Positions 45,097 through 57,479 of a stretch of DNA of 64,000 bases are shown here, in pieces. Numbering within the stretch: the stretch's first letter is position 1; every line of letters starts with the position of its first letter. The stretch lies in NCBI RefSeq assembly GCF_034702125.1, contig NC_085865.1, positions 18,140,281-18,204,280 of the forward strand. Reading direction: 5' to 3'. This DNA comes from Engraulis encrasicolus. Its lineage: Eukaryota > Chordata > Actinopteri > Clupeiformes > Engraulidae. Both the position numbers and the translations under genes were made by a program. The notes beneath the pieces are model-generated. The model was not told where the DNA came from. It searched no databases and saw only the letters and a list, made by a program, of their open reading frames with translations.

Positions 45097-45767
45097 ATTA
45101 ATCAGCATACATTTGTCATTTGACAGCTGTCACTGACACTTGATATGTACATATATTATTGACTTGATTGATATGAATATATTTCAGTTGGACTCCTAGG
45201 GTTAAATCATTGAGGGGGTCCTAAGGAAGTAGTAGTAGTTTGTGTGTGTGCGCGCATGTGTAAGTGGGATTAAAATTGTTGTTTGCCATCTTTATCTGAA
45301 GAGCAGACTGAGTGTCTGAACCTGCTAATGCTAGCATGCTAACATTGGGACAGTTATGTGTGGCCCAGTTCAAGGGTTTATCTCTTCTCCCCTAAATGTT
45401 CTAACCACAATTTTTTTTTTGGATGTTATAGATATGACCCACTGCAAGTTTTTAAAACTCTTAATGAATGTTCCTTCAATACCTAAATGCCCAGAAATGA
45501 GCTCTCAATTGTAGAGTGATCTCATTCTGACCATGGTTTTTATGATTTTCCTGTTTTTGAATCTAAATAAGACATATATAACATTGTTTTTATGGTAAGT
45601 TTTGCACATATTTTCAAAGTTCAGTTTGTATACATCACACACAAATAGGTGGATTGGCCCATAACACCATTATGTCCAGGCAGTACAGCATTTTACTACT
45701 ATTGGCTGGTTTTGGGCAGCCAACTTGGATTTACCCCATAAAAATGACCTTAATGACATTGAAATTT
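45097..45767. other. Interior of the large TIR element; no coding sequence
   Basis: Nothing recognised beyond a short (TG)n run near 45241-45250. Confidence 0.4.
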
Positions 45768-46011
45768 GGGGCACCCCTTCTGAAATGATGGAGAACACCC
45801 TAAGGAAGGTCTACACCGATTTTGGTGCTTCTATCCAGCGCGTAACGATTAGGCCCTTTTGGGACGCTAAGAAACCCAGCTAATAAGCCTAGGAGCCCAA
45901 CTGAAATATTCAATTTTCATATCAATCAAGTGAATACATGTACATATCAAGTGTCAGTGACAGCTTGGATGATCTACCTCTATAAGGCCATTACAAAAAT
46001 AGTAGAGTAGA

Positions 46012-46548
46012 GTAGAGTATCGTTTATTGATCCCAGGGGGAAATTAAGGTGTCAAGTAGCATACACACATAAATAAAGACATAAAGACTTTGTCCAAGAC
46101 ATAACACATAACTTACACATAAAAATAATCATATAGCTCGCTGTTGCATACTTTTGCCAAGGCATCTCTCACACACACACTCACACAAAACACACACACA
46201 CACACATACCCCAAAAATATAAAGTGTAAAGTGTCCACAGTGTTCACATGTGCCTTAGCTAAGTGGCACTTAGAAGCCAAGACAAAGTGGCAATAAAGTG
46301 TCCAGGAGTGTCCATAGTCTCTCTGCCTAGTACAATGTCCATTGTATTCCTTGGAAAAACAGATGGGGGGTGGTAACACGAGTCACCCCCTGTGTCACTC
46401 CACACCACACACTCACACACACACACACACCAAAAATAAAGTGTACATAGTGTCACCTGTGCTGGGTGGCCAAGACAAGGTTACCACCAAAGTGTCCAGG
46501 AGTATCAGTAGTCCGGGGAGTTACACATGTTGCCAACTGAGTCTCTCT

Positions 46549-46591
<43 letters not shown>

Positions 46592-47280
46592 GCTGTGCCT
46601 TCCACTGAATAGGAGTCATAGGGTAGAGAGTCCAGGTAAATAAAGTGTGCAGGAGTGGGATCTGTTTATGCAGTCCAGTCCCCTATGACGATCTCTCTTT
46701 GTGTGTCCTTCTGTGCGATGTTGAATAGCTGAATGGCCCTGGGTACAAAGGACTTCCGCAGCCTGTCTGCCTTGCAGGAGATGGCGCGCAGTCTGTAGCT
46801 GAACAGGCTTCTCTGGTTGTCGAAGACTGAGTACAGTGGGTGCTTGTAGTTGTCCAAAATAGAGTCCAATCTGCTAAGTGTCCTCTTGTCAGCTGTGGTT
46901 GTGAGGGCGTCCAGTTCTGTGCCTACAACAGACCCTGCTTTCCTCACCAGCCTGTCAAGCCGTCCAGCATCTCTCTTCCTAATGCTGCCACCCCAGCACG
47001 CCACAGCATAGGAGAGCACTCTGGCCATGGCAGACTGGTAGAACATCTGCAGGAGTCTGTTGCAGACATTGAAAGATCTCAGCTTTCTCAGAAAGTAGAG
47101 TCTGCTCTGTCCTTTCTTGTACAATGCATGTGAGTTTGCAGACCAGTCCAGTTTAGAGTCCAGGTGAACACCCAGGTACTTGTATGTGGAGACTGTCTCC
47201 ACAGTCTCCCCCTCAATAGAGATAGGCACCAGGGGTGGGGTGGTTCGCCTGAAGTCAATGTGTGCTGGTTTGTGTTCAGA
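46012..47280 (-). mobile_element. 5'-truncated LINE with intact C-terminal ORF end
   Basis: The minus-strand frame 47229-46666 (187 aa) reads VSTYKYLGVHLDSKLDWS, YFLRKLRSFNVC, VACWGGSIRKRDAGRLDRL and SFVPRAIQLFN, the region after the reverse transcriptase palm of common fish LINEs. The 3' UTR ends at 46012-46050 with TTTATTGATCCCAGGGGGAA (the mirror of the usual ...GGGATCAATAAA tail). The break point near 47275 abuts the right inverted-repeat arm with the shared word TCTGAACA. (CA)n runs lie at 46164-46206, 46411-46431 and 46548-46589. Confidence 0.85.
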
Positions 47281-47552
47281 TATGTATATCTCAAGTCCTA
47301 AGTGTACTATGGAGTGATGGGGGCCTTTATGCTTAGGAAATTATGAATAATCAATATGCGATACACCATACATACAGTATATTGACAAATACTTTATGTT
47401 TTAAGAGAGCAAAATGGTAACATGTCTGTTTTCTGTTCTACTTTGGCCTTAAACCTACATGAACCGATGATATGTTGGCTATCTAACCACTTGATTTATT
47501 GATTGCTCATTATTTTTTATTTGTGGGTGTGGTCCTTTGTTTAAAACATGTC
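47273..47552. repeat. Right arm of the 270-bp inverted repeat
   Basis: Reverse complement of 44829-45096, including TCCTAAGTGTACTATGGAGT and GTGGTCCTTTGTTTAAAACA. Confidence 0.82.
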
Positions 47553-47696
47553 AGCATGGCAGCCTGATGGTTTGTTTCTTGCCGGTTGTCATTCGGCTCA
47601 CATCATCCCTTTCATAAAAATCCCTCACCATGGCCACAACATGACTCGCCATCTTCCTGCTCTTCTTCCTTGTGTAGGTGTACTCATGGCTCCCAG

Positions 47697-47989
47697 GGTG
47701 CATCCCAATATGTGTCCTTGCCTCCTCCACTTGTGCTTGTCTCCTCGTCCCGCCTCCTGGCCCCTCCTCTGTGGAGAAAACTATAAAGTTTCCCAGCTGT
47801 CAGCCTCGCCACAACAACTTTTGAGGGACTGTTTTTCATTCACCATTCCAATTGCAAATGAGAAAAAGACTTTACAATTGAGCTTTTGAAAGATATTGAA
47901 ATATAATGCTGTTGTCAGTGATGTCATCATGACGAGAAGCAAGTGGAGGAGGCAAGTGGAGGAGGCAAGGTCACATATTGGGATGCACC
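47697..47989. mobile_element. TIR element (GGTGCATCCCAATATGTG), 293 bp
   Basis: GGTGCATCCCAATATGTGTC mirrors GTCACATATTGGGATGCACC (one mismatch near the inner edge), continuing through CTTGCCTCCTCCACTTG and its mirror. CCCAG lies on both sides (47692-47696, 47990-47994) as a possible 5-bp duplication. The right side has a duplicated CAAGTGGAGGAGG. Confidence 0.75.
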
Positions 47990-48047
47990 CCCAGTCTTCC
48001 ACCGTGTCTTGGAAAATCCCAGTGTGGCTTGGGCAAGGCATTGCATG

Positions 48048-49126
48048 TGTAACAGGTTGGACTAGGTCCCCTGTTAGTGTGCATGTGGTAATTGAAAACA
48101 GCTGCCCGTGTGGGCAAGGGCGGAGCCCTTCCGGTTAGTATAAATTGCCTACTATGTTGGCTGTTGGCCAGGTGTGGCTAACCTCGGTACCGGTTGGCGC
48201 TTTGGGAAGCCCTGTACTCTGGGTGCAGTAGGTGATGTTGGCGTGTTGGGCTTTGGACCCATACTGGAGCGCGTACTAGAGCGCAGCTGAAATGCAGACG
48301 CCAGGTTGCTGCATGTAGCCTAACCGGCTTGAAGCATTGCATGGTGAAGCGAGGGTCAACCGTAGGCTTCCAGGCTCGGTCCGGTGCTTCCTAGTAGCAA
48401 CTTAAGGTAATTTCTAATTTACCGTCACTCTGTGCCTGTGGCTTTCACGCCACACCTTGCACATTGATAATGGCATTTCCCTAGCATTAACCCAGTCTGT
48501 CTTGTGCTTTCTAGGTTGAGCACACATTGTCAATGGGCTGGGGTGGGGGGACGCCGTCGTCTTTTCCCGGTGTTTGTGTTTTGTTATTTTGCCTTTTACC
48601 ACCACGAGCTCTCTAGTGGCAGGTTGTTGTTCTTTGCGCAGGTGCGTGACGCCTTCGTCTTTCAGCCATACGGTCTGACACGGTCAGCTCCAATCACCCA
48701 CCCCTTGGACAAGGGATGAGTGATTGGAGACTGGCTGGTTGAGATTAGTGGTATCATCGTGTAAACTTGTTGGTGAGGTGTAGATCCCCTGAGTGGTATA
48801 GTAAACTCTCTGCCAAGAGGCCTGATTTGATAAACATAGGCTACCTCTTCACTGTGAATCATTTCCGTGTGCTGTGACCTTCTTTTGTTTATTTTGATTA
48901 TGTTGTGTGTACAGTTTTGATTGTAGTGTTTAGCATTCACAGTGCAGTGTGTAGTTAACACGCTCAGTAAATTACCTGTACTAGCCTACTCAGTGCTCTT
49001 GCACTTCAGCCGCCTCTGTTTCACGATACCTATCTGTATAGAAGAAAATAAAAGCTATTGTATGTGCAACAGCTGTGTCATCCTTTGTCATCTAGAACCT
49101 GTCGGGGAAAATTGTGTTTTTTAACA
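48048..49126 (+). mobile_element. LTR of a retroelement, about 1.08 kb
   Basis: The block starts TGTAACAGG and ends TTAACA (TG...CA ends). It contains a TATA-like TATAAA at 48139 and AATAAA at 49047, at plausible promoter and polyadenylation positions for the plus strand. No matching second LTR and no 4-6 bp target duplication were found. About 50 bases beyond the end are CTGGCGTAGTC-type sequence. A CTCCAATCAC ... GTGATTGGAG hairpin lies at 48689-48729. No internal genes are present. Confidence 0.5.
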
Positions 49127-49181
49127 TCTGGGTTGTCTCACCCTTTAACGAGACTGGCGTAGTCACCTTTTTAAAATCTAA

Positions 49182-50099
49182 TCACTTAAAAGTTTGAAAT
49201 CTTAGTACCCCCACTCTGCTACACATGCGGTACTTTTTAATGATGTTTCCTGTGACCACTCGTGATATGATTTGTCTCTCCTTCTCCCCCTTTGCATTTC
49301 TGTACTTCTCAGCAATATTTTCAACCAAGGCCTGATGGAATAGTAATGTTTTTTGGATGGATGATCGTGGGAGACTTTCCATTTGTCTCCTGACTTTTGT
49401 GCGGGGTGACTCATGTTTTCTCACTAATCTATGGAGCTTTTTTTATATTTTTCTTTGCTACGCGTTTCTTTTTCAAGAAGCTCTTCTAATTGGGTAATTC
49501 TCTTATCCTTCTTCTTGTTTGTCTTCTTTCGCTTACGCTGTCCATCACGTTGTCTAAAACACAAGTACATATCTGTCAATACACAGTCAATAGTGTTGTA
49601 TTACATGTATAGGTTAGACTGCTTTGTTTTGTACTATATTTATTTAAAAATGTGAAATATATGTATTACAACAAAAGTTACTTAGCTAGGAAACTGCACA
49701 TACAAGATTACACACCGTATAGGTTTCTACTCAGTACCTGTCCAATTCCACTTCCCTTACCCTCGGGCCACAAACACAGAAGAACAATAGACTATAACTA
49801 AACCTTGATGAGCTGGGCTGTACATGCGCTGACTCAGGGCTTTGTGGAGGAGTGATAAGGTCCTGTCCTGCTCTTTCCCTCTTCTTTGACCTATGGTAGG
49901 CCTCCCTCCACTTCCTGCGACGCATTCACTGCTCTCTGGGACTCTGATCTGATATGTTTTTCCTAATCCCTTCTTTCAGATCTCTTTTGTACTTGTTTGA
50001 CTCTTTTTGAAGGTACTCTGCTCTCCTCAGTGGGTCTGCATCTCGCCGAGCGCGATAGCACCTCTGCTTTTCAGCAGCACTGAGTGGTGGCTGTTTTCC
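49182..50099 (-). pseudogene. Lysine/arginine-rich transposon ORF, broken
   Basis: The exon 50099-49806 follows acceptor ATAATTGCAG and reads QRCYRARRDADPLRRAEYL ... ISDQSPREQ, then an in-frame TGA near 49927, then RRRKWREAYHRSKKRERAG and TPPQSPES. The exon from 49553 reads QRDGQRKRKKTNKKKDKR ... EKYK; after a one-base shift at an A7 run it continues LHRLVRKHESPRTKVRRQM, SSIQKTLLFHQALVENIAEKY. From memory, this order of basic repeats, TPPQSPE and LLFHxALV belongs to a fish transposon-associated protein family of unknown function. One stop and one frameshift are visible. Confidence 0.6.
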
Positions 50100-51929
50100 C
50101 TGCAATTATGATTCACATGACTCATTTCAAATAACAACCTAAATCTCACTAACTTCAGTTAAATGTATTTCAAATGTATGACATTATTAGCCTGGCTATG
50201 GTGACTACAACATTCTCCCAAGCTTAGTCTGGTCAAGTTGCTATTCTGGAGCATTCCAGAGGGAGAGCTAAATATCAATGCCTCTGTATAGGTCGGCTAT
50301 GGAAATATACACTCATAAATATTATAATATTGATTAATATGCTATTGTAAAACATCTCTATATGTCAATGTCTTTCTTCATTATATTATTTTCATTAAGA
50401 TGAAACAGACATTCATTGCTGTTACAATAACACATTGTTATTTGAGTAACAGCAATTAGGGTAACAGCAATGAGGAATTAGCAAGAAATTAGCAATTGTG
50501 TGAAATCTGACCACATGGCATCCATGCTAATACTTTTTTTACACAGAGCACATTCTTCACATCTAAGTGAACATTTTACTTTTGCTGTCATCAAACACTA
50601 TCTAAAGATAATTAAGGTAACATGAAAGAGTTTTTAGATTGCCCCCCCCCCCCGACTAGGGATGTGCATTTCTGCCAAAAACACCAAAATCATCAATTCG
50701 ATGACCACTATTCGAATGTTATTCGAAAATCGAAGAAAAAAAAGACGTGCGTTTGCTGACTGACGCCTAGTACCGACTGGGGAAATTGGCAGGCGGGATC
50801 CGCGACGCGCAATATCGCGCTGGGGGTGTGGTCACGGATACTCCCAGTAGATTCTCCCCGGGGCTAACTACGCCAGAGAACGTCTTATAGGGAGAAGGTC
50901 CACTCATGAGAGCACCCATTGAAAATGAATGGTAACGATTCGTAACGCAAATATGGCGTCTGCCCACACATATCCCGCCTTTCCGGTTCCACGAGCCAAT
51001 TGCCTACTGAGCTGCGCTGTCACTGATCCAATCATCTGGCCACATCGACGCACGCGTGATCAAAGGATTTTACGACTGTTCAAATCTATCTGCTAAACAA
51101 CGGTCGGTTGACGACGTTCATCGACAGCTGATAATCATGTGTTCTGCGTCTAGAACTAAGGCAACGGTCCTGAATCCTGATGTTCATCCTAAGGACGAAA
51201 AGGTACGTGTTTTTCGAGAAAATAAATGTTAAATGTATCCACTTATATAACTTATGTCCCCCTTACGATAGACACGATTGTCTTTTTTGGGAATTGAGGG
51301 AATGGTTTGCGTAAGGTAGCGCTAGCTCTAGAGAAAGCTACCGCTACAGCACCTGTGGTATTTACTGGAGTGTGTATTTCAAAATCAGGCTTAATCGGTA
51401 CGTAGTACTATATCAAAGTGTCTTTCCGTTAAGTAAATACGTTGTCTGACTATATTGGTTGGCAGAAAGATGGCAGAACAACATTTATGTCCAGATTTGA
51501 TCCCATCTCGGGTCGATCCTGTTCTTTGGGTTCTGATTGTGTTGTTGTTCGACGCTTCATAAATCGGCCTGTCTGCTATTGTCACAGCCTAGCTTGTCTT
51601 TATGCACATAATTATATGGGGCCCTTGACAACTCATGATATTTATTTGACTTGTTGATGTCCAAAAGATTAGTATCCTACTGCTTTCCTTTTCAAAAGCT
51701 ATGTATTCACTGCCCAACTCCACTGGGAAACCTAAGCCTAATATTTTAATGCATAGCCGTGTAATTGGGTTCATAGTTCACGATTTTGAGAACTTTACTT
51801 TTAAAATGTATTCCCCTATATATTCCAGATTACATGGCTCAAAATGTAGTATTGCACCCAAAGTTACTGTATTGTAAAACTGTCTCTACCACACCAAACC
51901 CCTCCGTCATAGCGCAGCTGTATTTGAAT
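50100..51929. other. AT-rich intergenic sequence with repeat ends
   Basis: Holds a C13 run (50641-50653) followed by TAGGGATGTGCATTTCTGCC, which resembles a hAT terminus, and a GC-rich patch (50760-51060) with CGCGACGCGCAATATCGCGC. 51137-51202 could be a first coding exon (MCSASRTKATVLNP..., donor gtacgt), but no following exon was found. Otherwise nothing. Confidence 0.35.
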
Positions 51930-52020
51930 TATTACTAACATAACATAGCCTTTATTGTCATTAACAAGGTACAACAAAATTTTAACTCTCCCTTTGAATG
52001 GCACACAACATTAAATGAGA
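51930..52020 (-). mobile_element. LINE 3' end fragment
   Basis: CATAGCCTTTATTGTCATTA then ACAAGGTACAACAAAATTTT is the mirror of the GTTGTACCTTG...AATGACAATAAAGG 3' tail common to fish non-LTR elements. Confidence 0.55.
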
Positions 52021-54031
52021 GGTGGTGTCCTAATTTGACCTGTTCAACCATGAAATAACCATGAAACAACAACAAAATGTTATCAATAATAGGAATTTAT
52101 TTAATTGCTGACGTTATTGTCCCATTCATTCGTTTTACGTTTCTCTCTCTCACACACACACACAGTCACTCACACACATTTGATTATTTTTAGTTAATTT
52201 TGTAACGTCAGCAAACATTAGGGCTAGTGTTCAGGCACGCCAACTTCCTTGCCGTCTTTTCTTTTTGCCTCTTCCCTCCCTCCACATCCTCATTCATCCT
52301 CTTAATTGCGGCTCCCACCCTACACATGATACATTTTTTGGAGGCCACTCTTTCGATTTTCTTTCCATGTGTAGGGTGGGCTTCTAAGATCTGTTCAAAT
52401 GCCCCCTCATGTTTTAAGAGGTCCTGAAGGGCTCTTGTGATGCCCCTTGATCCCCAGACCCGTGGCAGGGCTCTCTTGATGGCCACCTCAGATTTGTTTA
52501 TAGCCAACCCGAGCACGTCTGAGGGGTTGCACAGGCCTGCAGTTGAAGAATATTGCTTCTGCCTTAGGAAGGATCCCTCCCTCATGGCAGTGCAGTATGA
52601 ATGTTCTGCATCATTGTGCTTTGTGAGCACACGCTCGCATTCACTGCACTGCCCGAGTTCGGGGTCCTCCTTCACCTTTTGGCATACCCAGCCGGCCACA
52701 TAGTTGAGGGCTTCCTCCTCCCCTTCCTGTAGTTCCTCATTGACGCCCTGTGATTTCCAAATACACACAAAATTCAATGCATAACTGTAGATAGTTTGCC
52801 TGCCCCCAACTAGTCATATTTTTTGATTTCATGAAACATGTCATTACCTCCTCGGGAGCCTGGGTAGGTAGCTGGTTTGATGCTGGAGTGATGTTCTAGA
52901 GGAGTGAAACACATTGCAAATGCAGTCATTCTTTCAAGGATGTGTCTTTGTCTGGTGCATTAAAATTCGATTAAAAAAAAGAACAGTAACTGAAATACAA
53001 GACGAGAGTAGTTGGGTTACATTGGAGTTTGATTTAAACAAAATCTTGATTACACTGGGGAACTATGGCTACTGGTGAGATGGCATTGACCATTGTTTTT
53101 ATAAGTGTTTTTGCCGTTTCAGTCTTTTTTTTGTTGTATCGGTCTAACCTGAAGTGTGCCTCTTCCTCCCTCGCTGGTCACCAGGACTGTTGAGCCGTCA
53201 GGCAGGCAGTTCGTGCCACTTCCCTCAGCATCAACCAGGCCTGCGACACACGCACTTTTGAGAGCTGAGGCAAATTCCCGGGCTGTCGGGTGAAAACGAT
53301 GCCCCCCTTTCCCTCTGATTACTGAGAAAAGGTTCTGCAAAGGAGGTCAGGTATGAATTGCATTGCATTACGTTACGATATGATGGTCAAGCATATAACT
53401 CGCATGTCAACATGTACTGAGATTACCGAAGCAGATAGTCTATGGAGTTTTTACATTGGGGGTGTACTCATTTTGCACCTCCATAATTTTGTAACAATGG
53501 GAAAGATTTGATGCAATCAACCTTTCCTGTTGTAAGCTCAACAGATGTTGTTAAACTCAATCTCTGCACATATTGGAAATAACTTTTGTAGTTATTGAAA
53601 TATGTTCCAAAATGTTGTTTTTCAATGGGGTGTACTCAGTAACATTGGGCACTGGATAAGTAGGATGTAGGATATTTTATTGTTGGTGGAATGAACGTTA
53701 TGTTGCGTACCTCCAGGCAGTCCTGGTTTAATTTTGAGGTGCATAATACGGTTATGCCCTCACTCCGGAGCTCCTTGTGTAGCTGCAGGACGCTGTGAAT
53801 GCTGGCCATCAGACCGGCATGGCAAGGTGGTGGTGTCCTGTGAGATCTGCAGAGGAGCAATATTTTAAGCGCTTAAACTGGCTTAAGTTCTATTACTAAT
53901 AAATGTGTGGTTTTAGTTAATTTCTTAAGTAACTTACGCAAACTTCCAAGTTTTCAGGCACCCCAAGCAGCTCTGGAGGTAGTCAAGTCCCAGTTATAGG
54001 TCGTCTCCAGTACTTTTTGTCCTGTAGGCTC

Positions 54032-54406
54032 CTGCCAAATCAAATTAAAATTTTAGAATAAGTCGTACATGATGTACAGTCTGTTTTCCATACACACAAC
54101 ATGATAACCAAAGCAAAAAAAGGGTGGAAATGTTACAATGTTCATCCTGGTGTCAACATGTAAGGGATTAGAAACACAAACATTGAGTGTTTGCACTATT
54201 TAAAGGGAAAATATTTGTTTTGCATGTGGGGCCTTATTTCTGGCTTAAAACATACCACTGTACTCACCCTTATTACTTTTTTGTGATTGGTCCACTTCTT
54301 GAGATGTCAAATGATATCCTCTCAACGGTAGTTAATGGGGCACGTGAATACAGGCATTAAATGACTCATTACTCACTTTAAAACTGTTCTAAAGTGGTAA
54401 CAGGTA
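54032..54406. other. Intron-like sequence of the THAP9-like gene
   Basis: No coding or repeat features recognised. Confidence 0.4.
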
Positions 54407-55322
54407 CACTATGTGGCCAAAAGTATTTAGCCACCTGCCTTTACTCACATATGAACTATAGTGCCATCCCAATACTAACCCATAGGGTTCAATATGATGC
54501 GAGACCACTTTTTGCAGCTATTACAACTTCAACTCTTATGTGAAGGCTGTCCATGTGGTTGGGCTGAGTCTTTATAGGAATTTTGACCATTTTTCCAAAT
54601 GCTCAAAATGAGGTAAAACACTGATGTTGCTTGAGAGCGACTGGTTCTTAATCCTCACTCTCATTCATCCCAGAAGTGTTTTGTCATGTTCAAGTAAGGA
54701 CTCTGTGTAGCCCAGTCAAGTTCATTCACACCAGTCTCTGTTATCCATTTTTTATGGACCTTTTCTTGGGCACTGGTGCACAGTCGTGTTGGAAGAGTAA
54801 GTGTCCCTTTCTAAACTGTTCCCACAAGGTTGGGAACATGGGATTGTCCAAAATGCTTTGGTATCCAAAAGCAGTCAAAACTGGAACATTTTGGACTACT
54901 CCATGCTCTCAACCTTTGGAATGACCCTCTTCCTCTTTCAACATGAATGTGTGCCAGCGCACTAAATAAGGCCCAGAAAGAAATGGATGACACAGTCTGA
55001 TATGAATGAACTTGACTGGGCTACACAGAGTCCTTACCTGAACATGACAAAACACCTTTGGGATGAATGAGAGTGAGGATTACGAACCAGTCGCACTCCA
55101 GCAACATCAGTGTCACCTCATTTTGAGCATTTGGAAAAATGGTCAAAATTCCTATAAAGACTCAGCCCAACCACATGGACAGCCTTCACATAAGAGTTGA
55201 AGTTGTAATAGCTGCAAAAAGTGGTCTCACATCATATTGAACCCTATGGGTTAGGAATGGTATGGCACTGTAGTTCATATGTGAGTCAAGGCAGGTGGCT
55301 AAATACTTTTGGCAACATAGTG
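54407..55322. mobile_element. Palindromic Tc1/mariner-like element (two 3' halves head to head)
   Basis: TIR CACTATGTGGCCAAAAGTAT and its mirror are flanked by TA (54405-54406, 55323-55324). The whole left half (to about 54858) is the reverse complement of the right half (from about 54872). Each half carries a decayed C-terminal transposase: the right half, on the plus strand, reads NHMDSLHIRVEVVIAAKSG before the TIR. No N-terminal transposase region is present. Confidence 0.88.
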
Positions 55323-55562
55323 TATGTGTACTAAGGCTTACACACATGGCCAAGTTGTTAGAGTTTGGTCAAGAGAAAGCAACCAAAAGTCTTGTTTAAA
55401 TATTCATGGTGAATTGTAAAATAATTTACAAAAAGTTTGACCCAATTGATGACGTTTAAAGGCATTTAGACCAAATTCTAATGGAGTGTATGTGAACTTC
55501 TGACCTCGATGAAAATGAGGAAAAAATAATTTTGTCTTTTTGACCATATGGTGTATGGTGTA

Positions 55563-56550
55563 CAGGGTTGGGGAAGTTACTTTTTAAATGTAATCCGGTA
55601 AAGTTACAAATTACTCTTTCAAAAATGTATTCAGTAATGTAATCCCATTACTTCAATATTTAAGTAATGTAACGGATTACTTTTGGATTACTTTTGTTTT
55701 GTTAAATGATCGTCGTGGTATGCTTTGTAAGTTTCCCTATGGAGCAAATGCATTGATGCATTGATTGTGAATAAAATCAAAATGCTGGCATTTTCAAAAC
55801 ATCCAATATGTTAATAAGGTAGAGCATTATGTACAGACAACATATCAGTTGTTAAAGTCGAGCAGAATTATTGTTTTGAGGTAATTAAGCTGATGCGTCA
55901 AATTCAAAGCCCTCTCCACGCTGACACACAAAAAAATCCATCTCAAAAACATCCTGCGTGTCATTTCCAAACGTTCTGCAGTACACGGAAACCGCCACAA
56001 GAGAGCAGCGGTCAACAACAAGTTGATCACAGCTCGGCGAAAAATGCAAAAATGGAGTAGAAGCGGTTTCCCTGACCGATGCTGAGATATCGTCAAATTG
56101 CAAAAGGTTTGTGTACAAATTTCCGAAATATAACTCTACATCCTTTAATTTGAACACTTGCTTTGTGCAATTAATCAAGGAAGAGTTTATATTTTTACAC
56201 CGTGTTGCAGAGAGATCGTGCTAAAACTGATGAAACATACAAAGCGGATTCCAAAAAAGTTGGGACACTTTGTATTTTGTGAATAAAACCAAAAATCACA
56301 ACATACAAGCCGCGGCATAACAATAAATGAATAAATAAATCAGTTAATATAATAATTAAATAAATAAAAGGGACCAAAGACGCAATTTCGCAAGAATTGT
56401 AATCCTGTTAAGTAATCCCCATTCCCACTGAATGTAACTGTAATCTGAATACATATTTTTTTGCTTGTAATGTAACGGATTACAATTACATTGATTTTGT
56501 ATTCTTTTACCGTAACGCCGTTACATGTAATCCGTTACTCCCCAACCCTG
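55563..56550. mobile_element. hAT-type element (CAGGGTTGGGGAAGTTAC), 988 bp
   Basis: Ends CAGGGTTGGGGAAGTTAC and GTTACTCCCCAACCCTG with a perfect 8-bp duplication ATGGTGTA (55555-55562, 56551-56558). Subterminal TAATCCATTAC-like motifs are numerous. 56259-56330 contains a Tc1-like remnant (GGATTCCAAAAAAGTTGGGA). The minus-strand frame 56178-55885 is unrecognised. Confidence 0.9.
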
Positions 56551-56996
56551 ATGGTGTATGTAAATATATGGTTGCAACTGTATATTCTTGTTTGCGCTGT
56601 TACACAAACTTTGGCCCACTTACAATTCGTGTGCACAAAATGTTGATTCAGGTCATGTTTTTCATATTGATACAAATGTGAAATGTTCTGGAGGGCCACA
56701 TAAAACGACTCTGGGGGCCACATTTGCCCCCCGGGCCTTGAGTTTGACACCCATGCTGTAGAACATTGTAGGTTCACGGGGATGTAGGTTTACAGGATGG
56801 GTCTAGGTTTTGCATCTGAGGAAAGAACTGGATTGCTGTTAGAACAAAAAGTGAAAGTACTGGATGGCTCGGTTTATTCTCCTCACTCTGTTTCACTAAT
56901 GTCATGGGCGTATTACTATCCGTGCAAGTGGGGCTGGTGCCCCCGGGGCCCAACAAATATGCAGATGTCGATTGCGATATCAGAGGCCTCTATTCT
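56551..56996. other. Repeat debris
   Basis: 56690-56760 (GGGCCACATAAAACG ... GAGTTTGACACCCATG) resembles one end of a hAT element. No gene. Confidence 0.45.
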
Positions 56997-57116
56997 TTAG
57001 TTGTACTTCATTAGTTGTACTTCATTAGTTGTACTTCATTAGTTGTACTTCATTTGTTGTACTTCATTTGTTGTACTTGTGTTGTTGTACTTATTTTGTT
57101 GTACTTATTTAGTCTG
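56997..57116. repeat. 14-bp minisatellite, about 8.5 units
   Basis: TAGTTGTACTTCAT is repeated with TTGTTGTACTT variants toward the right. Confidence 0.92.
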
Positions 57117-57268
57117 TTATGGCATAAGTGAAGAGAGAAGAGGGAACCCAGAGAGAATGTGCTGGGGGATGTGGTGACGGGTGACAGCAGTTAGAGGGCC
57201 CTCGGCGACAGGACATAGGAACCAGAGGGCCCCTAGGCCATGTGGTACAGCAACCAGATGAGTCACCA

Positions 57269-57395
57269 GCAGTGTTGGGTAAGTTACTTTTAAAAAGTAA
57301 TGGGTTACTTTACTTAAGTTACTGTTATGAATTGTAATGAATTACTTTACTCATTACAAAATTTAAAAAGTAACTAATTACTCATTACTTTACTT
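57269..57395. mobile_element. hAT terminal fragment (CAGTGTTGGGTAAGTTAC)
   Basis: AGCAGTGTTGGGTAAGTTAC followed by AAGTAATGGGTTACTTTAC and a TTACTCATTACAAAAT-type run matches the style of the 55563 element's left end. The other terminus is not visible. Confidence 0.55.
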
Positions 57396-57479
57396 TACTT
57401 CATGCAAATCCCCTATGCAAAACTAAATGCGCAAACAAGATATAGGCCAACAATTAAGTATGACTGCAAAAACACCCAA

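Larger units (their letters stand above)
42966..45850. mobile_element. Large TIR element, copy 1
   Basis: AATCGTTACGCGCTGGATAG near 42988 followed by AGAAGGGGTGCCCC (to 43073) is mirrored at the right by GGGGCACCCCTTCTGAAATG ... CTATCCAGCGCGTAACGATT (45768-45850), an imperfect inverted repeat of about 85 bases. The first 890 bases recur at 63106-64000. The interior has no recognised protein and includes a hAT MITE, a pentanucleotide array and one arm of another inverted repeat. Superfamily unknown. Confidence 0.65.

Noticed and set aside
48048..49126. Solo LTR with target duplication
   Set aside because: The five bases before the block (GCATG) and after it (TCTGG) do not match, so I report an LTR without claiming a clean solo insertion.
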